Positions 1 to 8,920 are shown, numbered from the stretch's first letter. The stretch is DNA of 55,754 nucleotides from Vicinamibacteria bacterium (GCA_019694155.1 JAIBCN010000218.1:1-55754), one strand, 5' to 3'. The notes: a model not told the origin generated them from the letters alone. Program-made: numbers and translations.

Positions 1-1
1 C

Positions 2-319
2 ATCGCCAAGCCCATGACGCGCGCGTTGCAGAGGGCGGCACTTTCCTCCGGCCGCGAGCGCACCGCCGCGATCATGCACGACATCGAGGACTATCACATC
101 GAGCCCGAACAGGCGGCCGCGATCGCGAATGAGGCCCGCGTGAAGCTCCTCGTCTTCTATCACCTGCTGCCCGCTCCGGACGGTCTGCTGCCCCGGAGGC
201 TGTTCGCCCAGGGCTTGAATGCGGCCCGCAAGGGCGAGTGGACGATCGCCGATGACGGCAGTCTCTACACCCTGCCGATCGGTTCGGGGGAGGTGCGCGA
301 GGGCCGAATCCCCAGGTAA
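2..319 (+). CDS. MBL-fold metallo-hydrolase, C-terminal fragment
   Basis: The reading frame is open to the left edge, so this is only the C-terminal ~105 residues of a longer protein. The piece contains the segment DYHIEPEQAAAIANEA followed by VKLLVFYHLLPAP, which resembles the end of metallo-beta-lactamase-fold (RNase Z/arylsulfatase-like) hydrolases, where the last metal-binding histidine sits in a 'L-x-x-Y/T-H-x-x-P' strand. The first metal motif (HxHxDH) is outside the window, so the assignment rests on the tail alone. An ATG at 14 is an internal methionine, not a likely start. It is followed, in the same direction, by an M20 peptidase after a gap holding a strong imperfect hairpin. Confidence 0.6.
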   Translation: MAKPMTRALQRAALSSGRERTAAIMHDIEDYHIEPEQAAAIANEARVKLLVFYHLLPAPDGLLPRRLFAQGLNAARKGEWTIADDGSLYTLPIGSGEVREGRIPR

Positions 320-330
320 CACCGCGCGGC

Positions 331-372
331 CCAGGGGCGGCCCGCCCTCCCCTCGGGAGCCGGCCGCCCTGG
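331..372 (+). terminator. GC-rich hairpin between MBL hydrolase and M20 peptidase genes
   Basis: CCAGGGGCGGCC (331-342) pairs with GGCCGCCCTGG (362-372), giving an 11-bp stem with one bulged G. There is no downstream T-run, so intrinsic termination is uncertain; it could also be an mRNA-stabilising or attenuating element. Confidence 0.35.
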
Positions 373-443
373 ACGCCCGAACAGGACTCGATGCCACCGG
401 TACAATCGAAGCCCCAAACGCCACAGATTGCTGGAGACACCCC

Positions 444-1940
444 TTGACCCCTCTGCTTCTCGCACTCGCACTCGCCGCCGCCGACACCCCTCAGCCCGCC
501 GAGGCCCACGCGCGGGCCAACCAGGCCGCCCTCGTGCGTGAACTGGTGGAGGCGCTTTCGATCCCCGACGTCGCCGCCGACAAAGTGAACATCCGCCGCA
601 AGGCCGAGTTCCTCCGCGGACGATTCGTGGCGAGAGGCTTCACCGCCGAGATCCTCGAAACGGTGGGCAATCCCCTGGTCTTCGCCGAGATGAAGGCGGC
701 GGGCGCCACGCGCACTCTCCTCCTCTATGCACACTATGACGGACAGCCGGTCGACCCGAAGGGCTGGAAACAGGAAAGCCCCTTCAAGCCCATTCTTCGG
801 AACGGCAAGATGGACGATGGCGCGGCCGAGATCCCCGGCCTCGGCGCGCTCACGAAGTACGAAGACGACTGGCGCATCTACGCGCGCTCGGCCTCGGACG
901 ACACTTCGCCCATCATCGCCATCCTCGCGGCCATCGACGCCATGAAGGCGGCGAAGACGATGCCCGCCTGGAACCTCAAGGTCATCCTCGACGGCGAAGA
1001 GGAAGCCGGCTCGCCGAGCCTCGTCCCCGCGATCTCGAGCTATCGAAACAAGCTGACCGCGGATCTGATGCTGATTCTCGACGGACCCATTCATCCCACG
1101 CTCCGCCCCACCCTGGTGTTCGGCGCTCGTGGAAACCTCACCGCCGAGGTCACGGTCTACGGACCGAAGATGGGCCTTCACTCCGGCCACTACGGCAACT
1201 GGGTCCCGAACCCCGGCATGCGCCTCGCCCAGCTCCTCGCCTCGATGAAGGGCGAGGACGGACGCGTGAAGATCGCCGGTTACTACGACGGCATCACGCT
1301 TTCCGCGGAGGACCGCAAGGCTCTCGCTTCCGTGCCCGACGACGAGGCCGGCCTCATCAAGCTCTTCTCCATCGGCTCGGTCGACAAGGTCGGGGCTTCG
1401 CTCCAGGAGGCCCTGCAGTATCCATCGCTCAACGTGCGCGGGCTGTCGAGCTCGTACGTGGGCGCGCTCGCCCGCACCATCATCCCCGACTCGGCCACCG
1501 CCGCCATCGACATGCGGCTCGTGAAGGAGACGAAGGGGGCGGACATCCAGGCGAAGTTCCTGAAGCACGTCGAGTCGCAGGGCTTCTTCGTGGTGCAAAA
1601 CCGCGACGCGACAGACGAGGAACGGCTCACCCACCCGAAGACCGCGCGCATCGACTTCCGCGGGGAGACGAACGCTTACCGCACCGACCCATCCGACCCG
1701 AACGCGGTGAAGCTCACGAAGGCCCTCAAAGACGCGTTCGGCGTCGATCCCGTGCGCATCCGCACGAGCGGCGGCACCGTGCCCATCGCCCCCTTCATCG
1801 ATGCTCTCGGGTTCCCCGCGGTCTCCGTGCCCACCGTGAACTTCGACAATAACCAGCACGGTGAGAACGAGAACCTGCGACTCGGGCACTTCTTCCGCTC
1901 GGTGGGAATCCTCACCGCCGCGATGAGGCTCGAGCCGTAG
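444..1940 (+). CDS. exported M20-family zinc metallopeptidase
   Basis: A 498-residue M20/ArgE/DapE-type peptidase, probably a broad dipeptidase or carboxypeptidase acting in the periplasm. I place the start at a TTG (444) because GGAG at 433-436 gives a ribosome site 7 nt upstream and the encoded N-terminus is a short hydrophobic signal peptide (TPLLLALALAAAD). The M20 metal site is visible: H97-x-D99 in LLYAHYDGQ, the bridging aspartate D152 in SASDDTSP, and the general-base glutamates E185-E187 in DGEEEAGSPS. A later histidine lies in VNFDNNQHGENENLR. Longer in-frame extension upstream to 219 lacks a ribosome site and overlaps the preceding gene, so I rejected it. Substrate cannot be inferred. 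Confidence 0.85.
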   Translation: MTPLLLALALAAADTPQPAEAHARANQAALVRELVEALSIPDVAADKVNIRRKAEFLRGRFVARGFTAEILETVGNPLVFAEMKAAGATRTLLLYAHYDGQPVDPKGWKQESPFKPILRNGKMDDGAAEIPGLGALTKYEDDWRIYARSASDDTSPIIAILAAIDAMKAAKTMPAWNLKVILDGEEEAGSPSLVPAISSYRNKLTADLMLILDGPIHPTLRPTLVFGARGNLTAEVTVYGPKMGLHSGHYGNWVPNPGMRLAQLLASMKGEDGRVKIAGYYDGITLSAEDRKALASVPDDEAGLIKLFSIGSVDKVGASLQEALQYPSLNVRGLSSSYVGALARTIIPDSATAAIDMRLVKETKGADIQAKFLKHVESQGFFVVQNRDATDEERLTHPKTARIDFRGETNAYRTDPSDPNAVKLTKALKDAFGVDPVRIRTSGGTVPIAPFIDALGFPAVSVPTVNFDNNQHGENENLRLGHFFRSVGILTAAMRLEP

Positions 1941-1962
1941 CGAAGGCCGGGCGGCCGCTTCG
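1941..1962. terminator. bidirectional hairpin between convergent genes
   Basis: The whole 22-nt gap between the M20 stop and the stop of the opposing glycosyltransferase gene is one interrupted palindrome: CGAA/TTCG outside and GGCC/GGCC inside around a GGGC loop, with a 2-nt bulge. Position between two convergent stops fits a shared terminator. Confidence 0.45.
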
Positions 1963-3900
1963 TCACTTCCTCTCGCGGAGGATTTCTTCGGCCTTCGCGA
2001 GATTCGCTGCCGCTTCCTCGAACCCCGGTTTGGCCGCCAGGGCCTTCCGGAAGTGCCCGATCCCGTCTTCGACCCGACCGGCGGAGGCCAGGAGGATTCC
2101 CAGGTTGTTGTGGGACACGGCGTCTTCCGGCTCGAGGCGAATGGCTTCTTCGAACTCCACGATCGCCTGGTCGGCGCGGCCCACTGAAGCGAGGGCAATG
2201 CCGAGACTCTGGTGTGGCGCCGAGTCCTCGGGGTCGAGGTCGATCGAGCGCCGGAACTCGAGCATGGCTTCGTCCATCCTCCCGCGCCGCGCGAATTCCT
2301 GACCGAGGTTGTTGCGGGCGGCGGCGTTCCCGGGATCTGCGGCAATCGCCGCTTCGAACTGCGGCAGCGCTCCATCGTGGTCGCCCCGTTCGGCCAGAAG
2401 GGCGCCAAGGTTCGACGCGGCCGCGGACTGGTTCGGATCGAGCGCGAGCGAAGCCTGGAACTGCTCGATCGCCTCGTCGGATCGCCCCGCGCTCCTCAGG
2501 GCTTCGCCGAGGTTGAAGCGGGTCAGCGCCTTCATCGCCGGAATCGATTGCATGGGCCAGTTGCAGAAGAGCAATGCGAGGGCGAGCACGGCGCCGCCGC
2601 GCAGCCTCTCGACCGCGGACGCGTCACGCCACCAGCGCCTCGACTGGGTGAGGCCTGCCGCTCCGAACACTGCGAGCATGGGCGCGAGGGGAAGACGGTA
2701 CCGGGCCACGACGTAGAACGCCATCAGACTGAGGATGTAGGTCACCATCAGCGCGTGGAAGATCCATAGCTCAAGAAGCCGCGCTCGAGTGATCCACAGG
2801 CCGAAAAGGCCCAGCGGCGCAAGGATGCCGAAGGGCAGAGCGGCGTCGGCGATACGGAGGGGAAGAGACCATTCGGCGTGGGAGTAGAGGTCTTCGGTGT
2901 CGGGTGACTCGACGGTGTTCCAGAGGAGGGCGAGCTTGCGAAAGGAAAGCTCGAGCCAGTCCCCGGGATGGGCGGTCGCCCAGGCGAGAGCCTGGCGCGT
3001 CCAGTAGCTCGATACTTCGCCCGGGCCGAGTTCCCGGCCCAGGGCGGCCCGCGCGAGCAGCGCCGCGTCCTGCTGTTCGAGCGCGGCGTTGCCTCGTCCT
3101 TTCCGCAGAGGCGTGTACGTCCCCGTCGCGCCCTCGTGGTTGCCGATGTACAGGTTGGCGCCGAGTTGCGATGTCGTGAGGTACATGCCTCCCCCGAAGG
3201 CGTAGTTGCGCGCGGCCACAGGCCCGAGAACGAGGCCAAGACCGAGGAGAAATGCGGGGAGCGTCGTCCTCCGGTCGACGGGGCGCAACGCGAGCCAGAT
3301 CAGGAGAAGAGGCGCCCACAGCAGGGCGTTCTCACGCGTGAGGATGAGCCCGGCGAGCACCGCTCCCGATGCCAGAGCGCGGAGGCCGGTGGGCCGGGCC
3401 AGCAGGAGGGCCACGAACCAGAGGACGCACGCGGCGAGAAGAACATCCAGCGAGGCCTTCTGAAGAAGGCCGTCGAAGAAGATCGAGGGAGCATGGAAGG
3501 CGAGAAGCGCCCCCGCCGCCAGGCCCGCCTTCCTTCCGAAGAGCTCGCGTGCGGCAAGCGCCGCAACGACGGCGGCCAAAGCGCCGACGAACGCCTGCGC
3601 GATCCGCACCGTCGCGAGGTCGTCGCCGACGAAGCGATACAAGACGCCCAGCAGGTACGGGTAGAGCGGCGCCTGGTAGAAGACGCCCTGTCCCAGCCAG
3701 TCGCCCACCGCGATCCTTCGCGCCCACGCGTCGTAGACCGCGGCATCCCCCAGGAGAACCGTGCCGAAAGGAGACGCCTCCAGGGCGGCGGCGTGCCAGA
3801 GTCTCAGGCTCAGAGCGACCGCGAACAAAGCCGCGGCCGCGGGCCAGAACGGCCTTTCGTCTCTCACCACCCCGACACGCGCCTTTCCAGCCTCCCGCAT
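1963..3900 (-). CDS. GT-C (PMT/ArnT-like) glycosyltransferase with C-terminal TPR repeats
   Basis: A 645-residue membrane protein. Residues ~18-440 hold about 10-12 hydrophobic segments typical of GT39/GT83 polyprenyl-phosphate-sugar-dependent transferases; the acidic catalytic loop after the first segment is seen as GDAAVYD (D52, D57). Residues ~465-640 form five or so tetratricopeptide repeats (for example NLGALLAERGDHDGALPQFE). The fold predicts transfer of a lipid-linked sugar onto protein or a cell-wall acceptor on the outer face of the inner membrane, with the TPR tail as a docking platform. The ATG at 3900 has no clear ribosome site. It stands alone, converging on the M20 gene and divergent from the DUF3396 gene. 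Acceptor unknown. Confidence 0.8.
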   Translation of the reverse strand: MREAGKARVGVVRDERPFWPAAAALFAVALSLRLWHAAALEASPFGTVLLGDAAVYDAWARRIAVGDWLGQGVFYQAPLYPYLLGVLYRFVGDDLATVRIAQAFVGALAAVVAALAARELFGRKAGLAAGALLAFHAPSIFFDGLLQKASLDVLLAACVLWFVALLLARPTGLRALASGAVLAGLILTRENALLWAPLLLIWLALRPVDRRTTLPAFLLGLGLVLGPVAARNYAFGGGMYLTTSQLGANLYIGNHEGATGTYTPLRKGRGNAALEQQDAALLARAALGRELGPGEVSSYWTRQALAWATAHPGDWLELSFRKLALLWNTVESPDTEDLYSHAEWSLPLRIADAALPFGILAPLGLFGLWITRARLLELWIFHALMVTYILSLMAFYVVARYRLPLAPMLAVFGAAGLTQSRRWWRDASAVERLRGGAVLALALLFCNWPMQSIPAMKALTRFNLGEALRSAGRSDEAIEQFQASLALDPNQSAAASNLGALLAERGDHDGALPQFEAAIAADPGNAAARNNLGQEFARRGRMDEAMLEFRRSIDLDPEDSAPHQSLGIALASVGRADQAIVEFEEAIRLEPEDAVSHNNLGILLASAGRVEDGIGHFRKALAAKPGFEEAAANLAKAEEILRERK

Positions 3901-3974
3901 GGCGGGACGCTATGACGAGCGATCGTTGAAAGCCAAGGCCGGTCGAGCAGTCGCGGGCTCCGGGGAATCTCCCT

Positions 3975-4958
3975 ATGATCCCGCGCGTGGCACCCTTGCT
4001 CAGGCGCGCCCTCGAGGCGGAGGCCGCGTCTTTCCTGGAGGCGCTGGCCCGAGGAGAAACCAATCTCGACTGGAGCTCGATCCGCGAGCTCGCCGTCCCC
4101 GCATTGGCCGTAACCCTCTACTTCGAGGGCCCGATCGAGGACTACGCGGCTGGGGTGGAGTCCTGCCTGGCGTCGTTCCTCGCCGACTGGGGCGGGAAAC
4201 TCACTTGGTACGCTGACGAAGACCTCGGCCGCTTTCGGCCCGCCACCTCGAGACGCCTCACCCGGCCCATCGAGCGCCTGCGGCGTCGCGACAAGCCCAT
4301 GCCCTTCTACGCCTGGACCATGAGCGCGGGCGAGACGTTCGAATCACCGAGCGCCCTCGGCTTTCAGGCGCATGTGCGAGGCGGCGACCTCGCGGCGCTT
4401 TCCTTCATCCGCGCCTCTTTTCCGCGCGAGGCTTTCACGGGGGATGCGGGCGCCGGGCAATTCGTCGAGCTCGTGGCCCGGTGGTCCGCGATGCTGCCTC
4501 TCGCCCACGGATATGCCGGGCCCGCCCTCAACCAGTCGGAGTCCGATGGCCAGATGCGAAGCTGGATCCTGCCCGGAATCAGCCGCCGATTTCCGGGATT
4601 CGAGATCGATGATTGCGGCGGCACGGCCCTTCGGGGCCGCGAGGCCATCAAGGGCGTCAACTGGCTGACCCTCGTCGGCGATCGGTTCCTCGAGCGTCTG
4701 GGCGGCATTGCTTCCCTGCGCTCCCGGCTCGAACCCGCGATCCAGATTCGCCTCATCGAGGGCCGCGGCGCTCTCTTCCGCCTGGGTCCCAGGCCCGAGG
4801 AAGGCGACCTCGCCCGGGGCGAGGACCTTCCGCTCCACCGCGCCCTCGCGCGGACCTTCGCTCCCATTCGCATGGTGGAGCACCCGGCCCTCGGTCCCGC
4901 CGAGTACGGGTCCTTCGGTCCCGAAGGCACCGCCCGCTGGCTACGCCGCTTCGACTGA
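3975..4958 (+). CDS. DUF3396/TsiV-like type VI immunity family protein
   Basis: A 327-residue soluble protein without signal peptide or membrane segment. I recognise the DUF3396 (TsiV) pattern from its C-terminal half: RRFPGFEID, then KGVNWLTLVGDRFLERLGG, and a GHGYAG-like motif (AHGYAGPALN) in the middle. Members of this family include immunity proteins that neutralise type VI secretion effectors, though many are uncharacterised. No toxin, VgrG, Hcp or PAAR gene is next to it, so it would be an orphan immunity gene if the family call is right. The ATG at 3975 follows GGGGA at 3960 by ~10 nt; a GTG at 3987 is an alternative. Family membership is from motif memory, not a search. Confidence 0.6.
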   Translation: MIPRVAPLLRRALEAEAASFLEALARGETNLDWSSIRELAVPALAVTLYFEGPIEDYAAGVESCLASFLADWGGKLTWYADEDLGRFRPATSRRLTRPIERLRRRDKPMPFYAWTMSAGETFESPSALGFQAHVRGGDLAALSFIRASFPREAFTGDAGAGQFVELVARWSAMLPLAHGYAGPALNQSESDGQMRSWILPGISRRFPGFEIDDCGGTALRGREAIKGVNWLTLVGDRFLERLGGIASLRSRLEPAIQIRLIEGRGALFRLGPRPEEGDLARGEDLPLHRALARTFAPIRMVEHPALGPAEYGSFGPEGTARWLRRFD

Positions 4959-5027
4959 ATCCTCGGGGGCCTTGCCCGCGCTCGTATACTTTCCGCGTCG
5001 TCACATCATCAGCCGCAAGGAGAGTCG

Positions 5028-6392
5028 ATGGACTACCCGATCTGGGACCTGTCTTTGGGCGGTGGAGTGTTAATCGCCCTGGTGGCTGTTACACATGTGT
5101 GGGTCTCCCACTTCGCGGTAGGCGGCGGGCTCGCCATCGCGATCGTGGAGACGCTGGGAGTGCGCCGGAACGACCCCGCCCTGCGCAACCTCGCGAGGCG
5201 CAGCTCGCAGATCCTCATCCTGGTGTCCACGGTGTTCGGCGCGATATCGGGCGTCGGCATCTGGGTCACCATCGGCCTGGTGCAGCCCGCCGCCACCTCG
5301 TCGCTCATCCACAACTTCGTCTGGGGCTGGGCCGCCGAATGGGGATTCTTCATCCTCGAGGTCGCGACGGCGCTCCTCTACTACGCCACCTGGGACAAGG
5401 TCCGCCCGCGCACGCATCTGCTGCTCATCTGGCTCTATTTCTTCGCGGCGTACATGTCCCTCGTCATCATCCAGGGAATCATCTCGTTCATGCTGACTCC
5501 CGGGAAGTGGGTCGAAACCGGCTCCTTCTGGGATGCGATCTTCAACCCGACCTACTTCCCCGGCCTCGTCATGCGCACCGGCATCTGCCTGCTCCTCGCC
5601 GGCGCCTACATGGTCTTTGCCGCGCTGCGCGAGCCCGACGGGGCGGCGCGCGCGGGCCTCGTGCGCATGATGGCCGCGTTCCAGATCACCGGTGGGATCG
5701 TGGCCTACGGTGGCTATCGCTTTTGGGAGGCCGCCCTTCCCGAGCCGGTCCGGGCGGTCTTCCTGGGAGCCTCTCCTCTGGTGGCCGCGCTCGCCTCCGC
5801 CCGGGGGCGGGCGCTCTGGTCTCTGGCCGCCTTCATGCTGATCGCGGTGTTCGCATTTCTCCTGCCTCGCGCCCAGCGCTGGCCCATCGCCCTCGCGGGC
5901 CTCCTGGCGGCGTTCAGCTTCTTCGGCGCCGAAGAACGCGTCCGCGAAGGCGCGAGGAAGCCCTTCGTGATCCGCGACTTCATGTTCTCGAACGGAATCC
6001 TGATCAGCGAGATCAAGGATCTCAACGAGCGCGGCGTCCTCTCCAAGGCCAGATGGGCGGCGCGAGAAAGCGACGGAACCCCGGTTTCCATGGGCCGGGC
6101 GGTCTACCGGGCCCAGTGTCAGGCCTGTCACACCGTGGACGGGTACCTGTCAATGCGAAAGCTCGTGGCGGCCCCCGATGCAGACACCCTGGGCCTCATT
6201 CTCGAAGTGCTGCATGGCCAGGGCGAGGGTTACACCTCGGGTCAGAACACGCAGGGCGGCCACGTCGCCACCCAGAAGCTCGACTATCCGGCGATGCCGC
6301 CTCTCGTGGGAACCGCTCAGGAGATAGAGGCCCTCAAGGCGTACCTCCTGAGTCTCCAGATCCCGGTCAAGGAGGCCGCCAATGCCCGCTAG
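5028..6392 (+). CDS. CydA-like membrane cytochrome with C-terminal c-type haem domain
   Basis: A 454-residue protein. The first ~310 residues contain about 8 hydrophobic helices in an arrangement like cytochrome bd oxidase subunit I (conserved segments VTHVWVSHFAVGGG and WGWAAEWGFFILE), supplying candidate histidines for b-haems. Residues ~355-445 are a cytochrome c domain: C364-x-x-C367-H368 (CQACH) and a probable distal methionine in YPAMPPLVG. AAGGAGAG-type ribosome site precedes the ATG. The stop overlaps the next gene by 11 nt, so the two are translationally coupled. Such proteins are often annotated as 'cytochrome ubiquinol oxidase subunit I', but the classical CydA Q-loop and a CydB partner are absent, so electron donor and acceptor are open. 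A quinol- or cytochrome c-linked oxidoreductase of the inner membrane is the reasonable call. Confidence 0.65.
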   Translation: MDYPIWDLSLGGGVLIALVAVTHVWVSHFAVGGGLAIAIVETLGVRRNDPALRNLARRSSQILILVSTVFGAISGVGIWVTIGLVQPAATSSLIHNFVWGWAAEWGFFILEVATALLYYATWDKVRPRTHLLLIWLYFFAAYMSLVIIQGIISFMLTPGKWVETGSFWDAIFNPTYFPGLVMRTGICLLLAGAYMVFAALREPDGAARAGLVRMMAAFQITGGIVAYGGYRFWEAALPEPVRAVFLGASPLVAALASARGRALWSLAAFMLIAVFAFLLPRAQRWPIALAGLLAAFSFFGAEERVREGARKPFVIRDFMFSNGILISEIKDLNERGVLSKARWAARESDGTPVSMGRAVYRAQCQACHTVDGYLSMRKLVAAPDADTLGLILEVLHGQGEGYTSGQNTQGGHVATQKLDYPAMPPLVGTAQEIEALKAYLLSLQIPVKEAANAR

Positions 6393-7482
6393 CCTCATTC
6401 CCGCCCTCGATCCCGCGGCCCTGCCCGGACCGCCCTGGCTCTTCCATGTCCTGTGGGTGATCACGTTCCTCGTGCACCTGGTTTTCGTGAACATGGTGAT
6501 GGGCGGGTCGGTGCTCGCGGCTCTCGTGGGGAACCGCCGCGCTGGAGCGCGCGAGATCCAGGCCTTCTTCGTGGAAGTCAACGGCTGGGCCATCTCGTTC
6601 GCCATCACTTTCGGCATCGCCCCTCTGCTCTTCATGCAGGTCCTCTTCGGCCGGTTCTTCTACACCGCGACCATCCTCGTGGCCTGGTGGTGGTTCGGGA
6701 TGCTGGGCCTCCTCACCATCGGCTACTACCTGAACTACATCGCGAAGGCGCGCCTCGCGGCGGTCCGGGGCGCGCGGCTGATCCTGATCCTGGAGGCGGT
6801 GTGCTTCCTGAAGATTGCCGCCATTCAAGTCGCGATCAACGTCCTGCACCTGCAACCGGGCCGCTGGGAGTCGGTCGCGCAGCAGACCTGGGCCGCCCTC
6901 CTCGATCCCACCTTCGCGCCGCGCCTTCTCCATTTCGTCCTCGCGGCCATCGCGATGGCGGGAGCGGTTCTCGCCTTCGTGGCCACCCGCCGCGCTGCGG
7001 CGATGGACGACCGCGAGGCCTGCCTGGGCATGGCCCGGTTCGGCCTGCGCGCGGCCTTTGCGGCGAGCGCCCTCGAACTCGTGGACGGATTCTGGCTCCT
7101 GCTGGCCCTGCCCCGCGATGTGCTGACCGCCTTCATGCGCGGAGGTGCGGCCACCATGATCCCTCTGACCGCGGGAATCCTCCTCGGAGTGCTTCTTCTC
7201 ATGGTGCTGTCCCGGATCACCGATCCTCTCGCCCAGACGAAGGATGTCCGGCGGGTCGCGGAGCTTCTGGTGGGTGCGGTGGTCTTCATGGTGTTGACGC
7301 GCCATCAGCTTCGAGGCATCTACCTCGCGCCCTGGCGAGGCGATGAGCGCGTGACCGTCGCGACCCAGTGGGGCCCGCTCGCTCTGTTCCTCGCGGTGTT
7401 CGTGCTCTGCGTCGGCCTGACCGTCTACGCGATCGTGCGCTCGGTCAGGGACAGGCCCGGGCCCGGAGAAGCCGCCGCCTGA
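6382..7482 (+). CDS. polytopic membrane partner of the CydA-like cytochrome
   Basis: A 366-residue integral membrane protein with about 9 hydrophobic helices and no soluble domain. Histidines placed inside or at the edge of helices (FHVLWVITFLVHLVF near the N-terminus, LLHFVLAA in the middle, LTRHQLRGIYL near the C-terminus) could ligate haem. It starts inside the end of the preceding c-haem gene (11-nt overlap), which argues that the two proteins form one inner-membrane complex, in the manner of a two-subunit quinol oxidoreductase. I do not recognise a named family with confidence. The gene ends 55 nt before the sigma-54 regulator, and the regulator's promoter follows its stop codon. Confidence 0.6.
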   Translation: MPASLIPALDPAALPGPPWLFHVLWVITFLVHLVFVNMVMGGSVLAALVGNRRAGAREIQAFFVEVNGWAISFAITFGIAPLLFMQVLFGRFFYTATILVAWWWFGMLGLLTIGYYLNYIAKARLAAVRGARLILILEAVCFLKIAAIQVAINVLHLQPGRWESVAQQTWAALLDPTFAPRLLHFVLAAIAMAGAVLAFVATRRAAAMDDREACLGMARFGLRAAFAASALELVDGFWLLLALPRDVLTAFMRGGAATMIPLTAGILLGVLLLMVLSRITDPLAQTKDVRRVAELLVGAVVFMVLTRHQLRGIYLAPWRGDERVTVATQWGPLALFLAVFVLCVGLTVYAIVRSVRDRPGPGEAAA

Positions 7483-7507
7483 GCCCGCACTCCTGACCCT
7501 GGTCCCC

Positions 7508-7523
7508 TGGCACGCCGGTTGCT
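7508..7523 (+). promoter_or_regulatory. sigma-54 -24/-12 promoter of the regulator gene
   Basis: TGGCACG-CCGG-TTGCT is a full match to the sigma-54 consensus TGGCACG-N4-TTGCW, with 10 nt between the invariant GG (7509-7510) and GC (7521-7522). Transcription would begin near 7534, only 4 nt before the ATG at 7538, so the message would have almost no leader. A half-site TGCGC (7436-7440) of the enhancer motif described below sits 75 bp upstream, but the left half is missing. Confidence 0.75.
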
Positions 7524-7537
7524 GCCCAGGGGAGGGC

Positions 7538-8920
7538 ATGAGTGATCGCACGCAAATTCTCGTACGCGAAGCCGCCATCGCCGGGGTGAGCGCAGCCTTC
7601 GCCTCTCTCGGGCGCGTCTTCATCTGCGTCGACAACGGGTTCCGCGTGGTGCACGCCTCCTCGCTGCTCGATCGCCTCATCGGCGCGGGCGCCTCGGAAG
7701 ACGCAGCGGGCCGGCCGCTCGCCGATCTCCTGGGCGCGGATCTCTTCGGCCCGGCCGGGACGCTGCGCCAGCTGCTGCTCGCGGGAGAGCGCCGAGAGGG
7801 CTGGCGTTCCATGCTCACGGTGGGCTCCGAGCGGCCGCGCCTCGTCTCCCTGACCGCGGCGCCCTTCCAGTCGGAGCCGGGCTCGCCCTGTGATCCCCGC
7901 GTGGCCTACATCGTGGTGCTGCGGCCCGCGGAGGAAGACCAGACCTCGCTCGGCGTCAGTTCCCCGTTCCCCGGTCTCATCGGCCGTTCCTCGGCCATGG
8001 AGCGGATCCTGCGCCTCGTCGAGAACCTCGAGCAGAGCGAGGCCACCGTCCTGCTCACGGGCGAGAGCGGCACGGGCAAGGAGATCCTGGCCCGAACCAT
8101 CCACGCTCACTCCCCGCGCCGGAACGGCCCCTTCGTTCCCGTGAACTGCGGCGCCCTGCCCGGCGAACTTCTGGAAAGCGAGCTCTTCGGCCATGTGCGC
8201 GGCGCCTTCACCGGCGCGGTCCGCGAGCGCATCGGCCGCTTCGACCTCGCCGCCGGGGGCACGCTGTTCCTCGACGAAGTGGGGGACGTGCCGCTTCATC
8301 TGCAGGTGAAGCTGTTGCGCGTCCTCCAGGAGAAGACGTTCGAACCGGTGGGTCAGAGCAAGTCCCGCAGCGCGGACGCGAGAATCATCGCCGCCACCAA
8401 TCTCGACCTGCGGCGCGCGGTTCAGGAGGGACGATTCCGCGAAGACCTCTTCTACCGCCTCCGCGTCGTGCCTATCGAGATCTCGCCCCTGCGCGAGAGG
8501 CGCGCCGACATCGAACCGCTCGCGACCCATCTCCTCGCGCGCGTGGCCGCTCGCCAGGGACGGGCCCTGCGCTTCTCTCCGGAGGCCCTCCGCGCCCTGC
8601 TCGACTATGCGTGGCCGGGCAACGTCCGCGAACTCGAGAACGCGCTCGAGTACGCGGTCGCCGTGTGCAAGGGGCAGACCATGCTCCTCGAGGACCTGCC
8701 GATCGAACTGCAGCCCTCCGAGGCTCCCCCCGCGAACGAGTCCCCGCTCGCCGCCCCGGCGCCCGCGCCGGCTCCGGCGGCGCCCGGCCCGGATGCGCGA
8801 GAGCTGACGCGGGCGCTCGAAGCGCATCGCTGGCGCCGCGTCGAAGCGGCACGCGCTCTCGGCATCAGCCGGGCGACGCTCTGGCGACGGATGCGGGAAG
8901 CGGGTCTCTCCAGCCGGTAA
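7538..8920 (+). CDS. sigma-54-dependent transcriptional activator (bacterial enhancer-binding protein)
   Basis: A 460-residue NtrC-family activator. Residues ~1-130 are a PAS-like sensor region without a receiver-domain aspartate cluster, so it is probably ligand- or redox-sensing rather than phosphorylated by a histidine kinase. Residues ~145-385 are the AAA+ domain: Walker A GESGTGKE (175-182), the sigma-54 contact loop GAFTGA (222-227) and Walker B in [11 protein letters not shown] (240-250). After a Pro/Ala linker comes a Fis-type helix-turn-helix (~419-460, [20 protein letters not shown]). GGGAGGGC just upstream of the ATG is the ribosome site. It lies directly before genes whose promoters carry -24/-12 elements and a shared palindrome, so it is the likely activator of the whole sulfur/cytochrome cluster and perhaps of itself. 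The signal it senses is not deducible. Confidence 0.93.
   Translation: MSDRTQILVREAAIAGVSAAFASLGRVFICVDNGFRVVHASSLLDRLIGAGASEDAAGRPLADLLGADLFGPAGTLRQLLLAGERREGWRSMLTVGSERPRLVSLTAAPFQSEPGSPCDPRVAYIVVLRPAEEDQTSLGVSSPFPGLIGRSSAMERILRLVENLEQSEATVLLTGESGTGKEILARTIHAHSPRRNGPFVPVNCGALPGELLESELFGHVRGAFTGAVRERIGRFDLAAGGTLFLDEVGDVPLHLQVKLLRVLQEKTFEPVGQSKSRSADARIIAATNLDLRRAVQEGRFREDLFYRLRVVPIEISPLRERRADIEPLATHLLARVAARQGRALRFSPEALRALLDYAWPGNVRELENALEYAVAVCKGQTMLLEDLPIELQPSEAPPANESPLAAPAPAPAPAAPGPDARELTRALEAHRWRRVEAARALGISRATLWRRMREAGLSSR

Noticed and set aside
72..2408. Long minus-strand open frame (778 codons) antisense to the M20 peptidase
   Set aside because: Low-complexity Arg/Gly/Glu-rich translation, covers the end of the glycosyltransferase and all of the M20 gene; a typical high-GC shadow frame.
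4613..6460. Plus-strand open frame of 615 codons spanning the DUF3396 gene end and the CydA-like gene
   Set aside because: Out of frame with both real genes; no membrane helices or motifs, Arg/Pro-rich.
7427..7440. A full enhancer site before the regulator's promoter
   Set aside because: Only the right half TGCGC matches; the left half is absent and the site lies in the coding region of the preceding gene.
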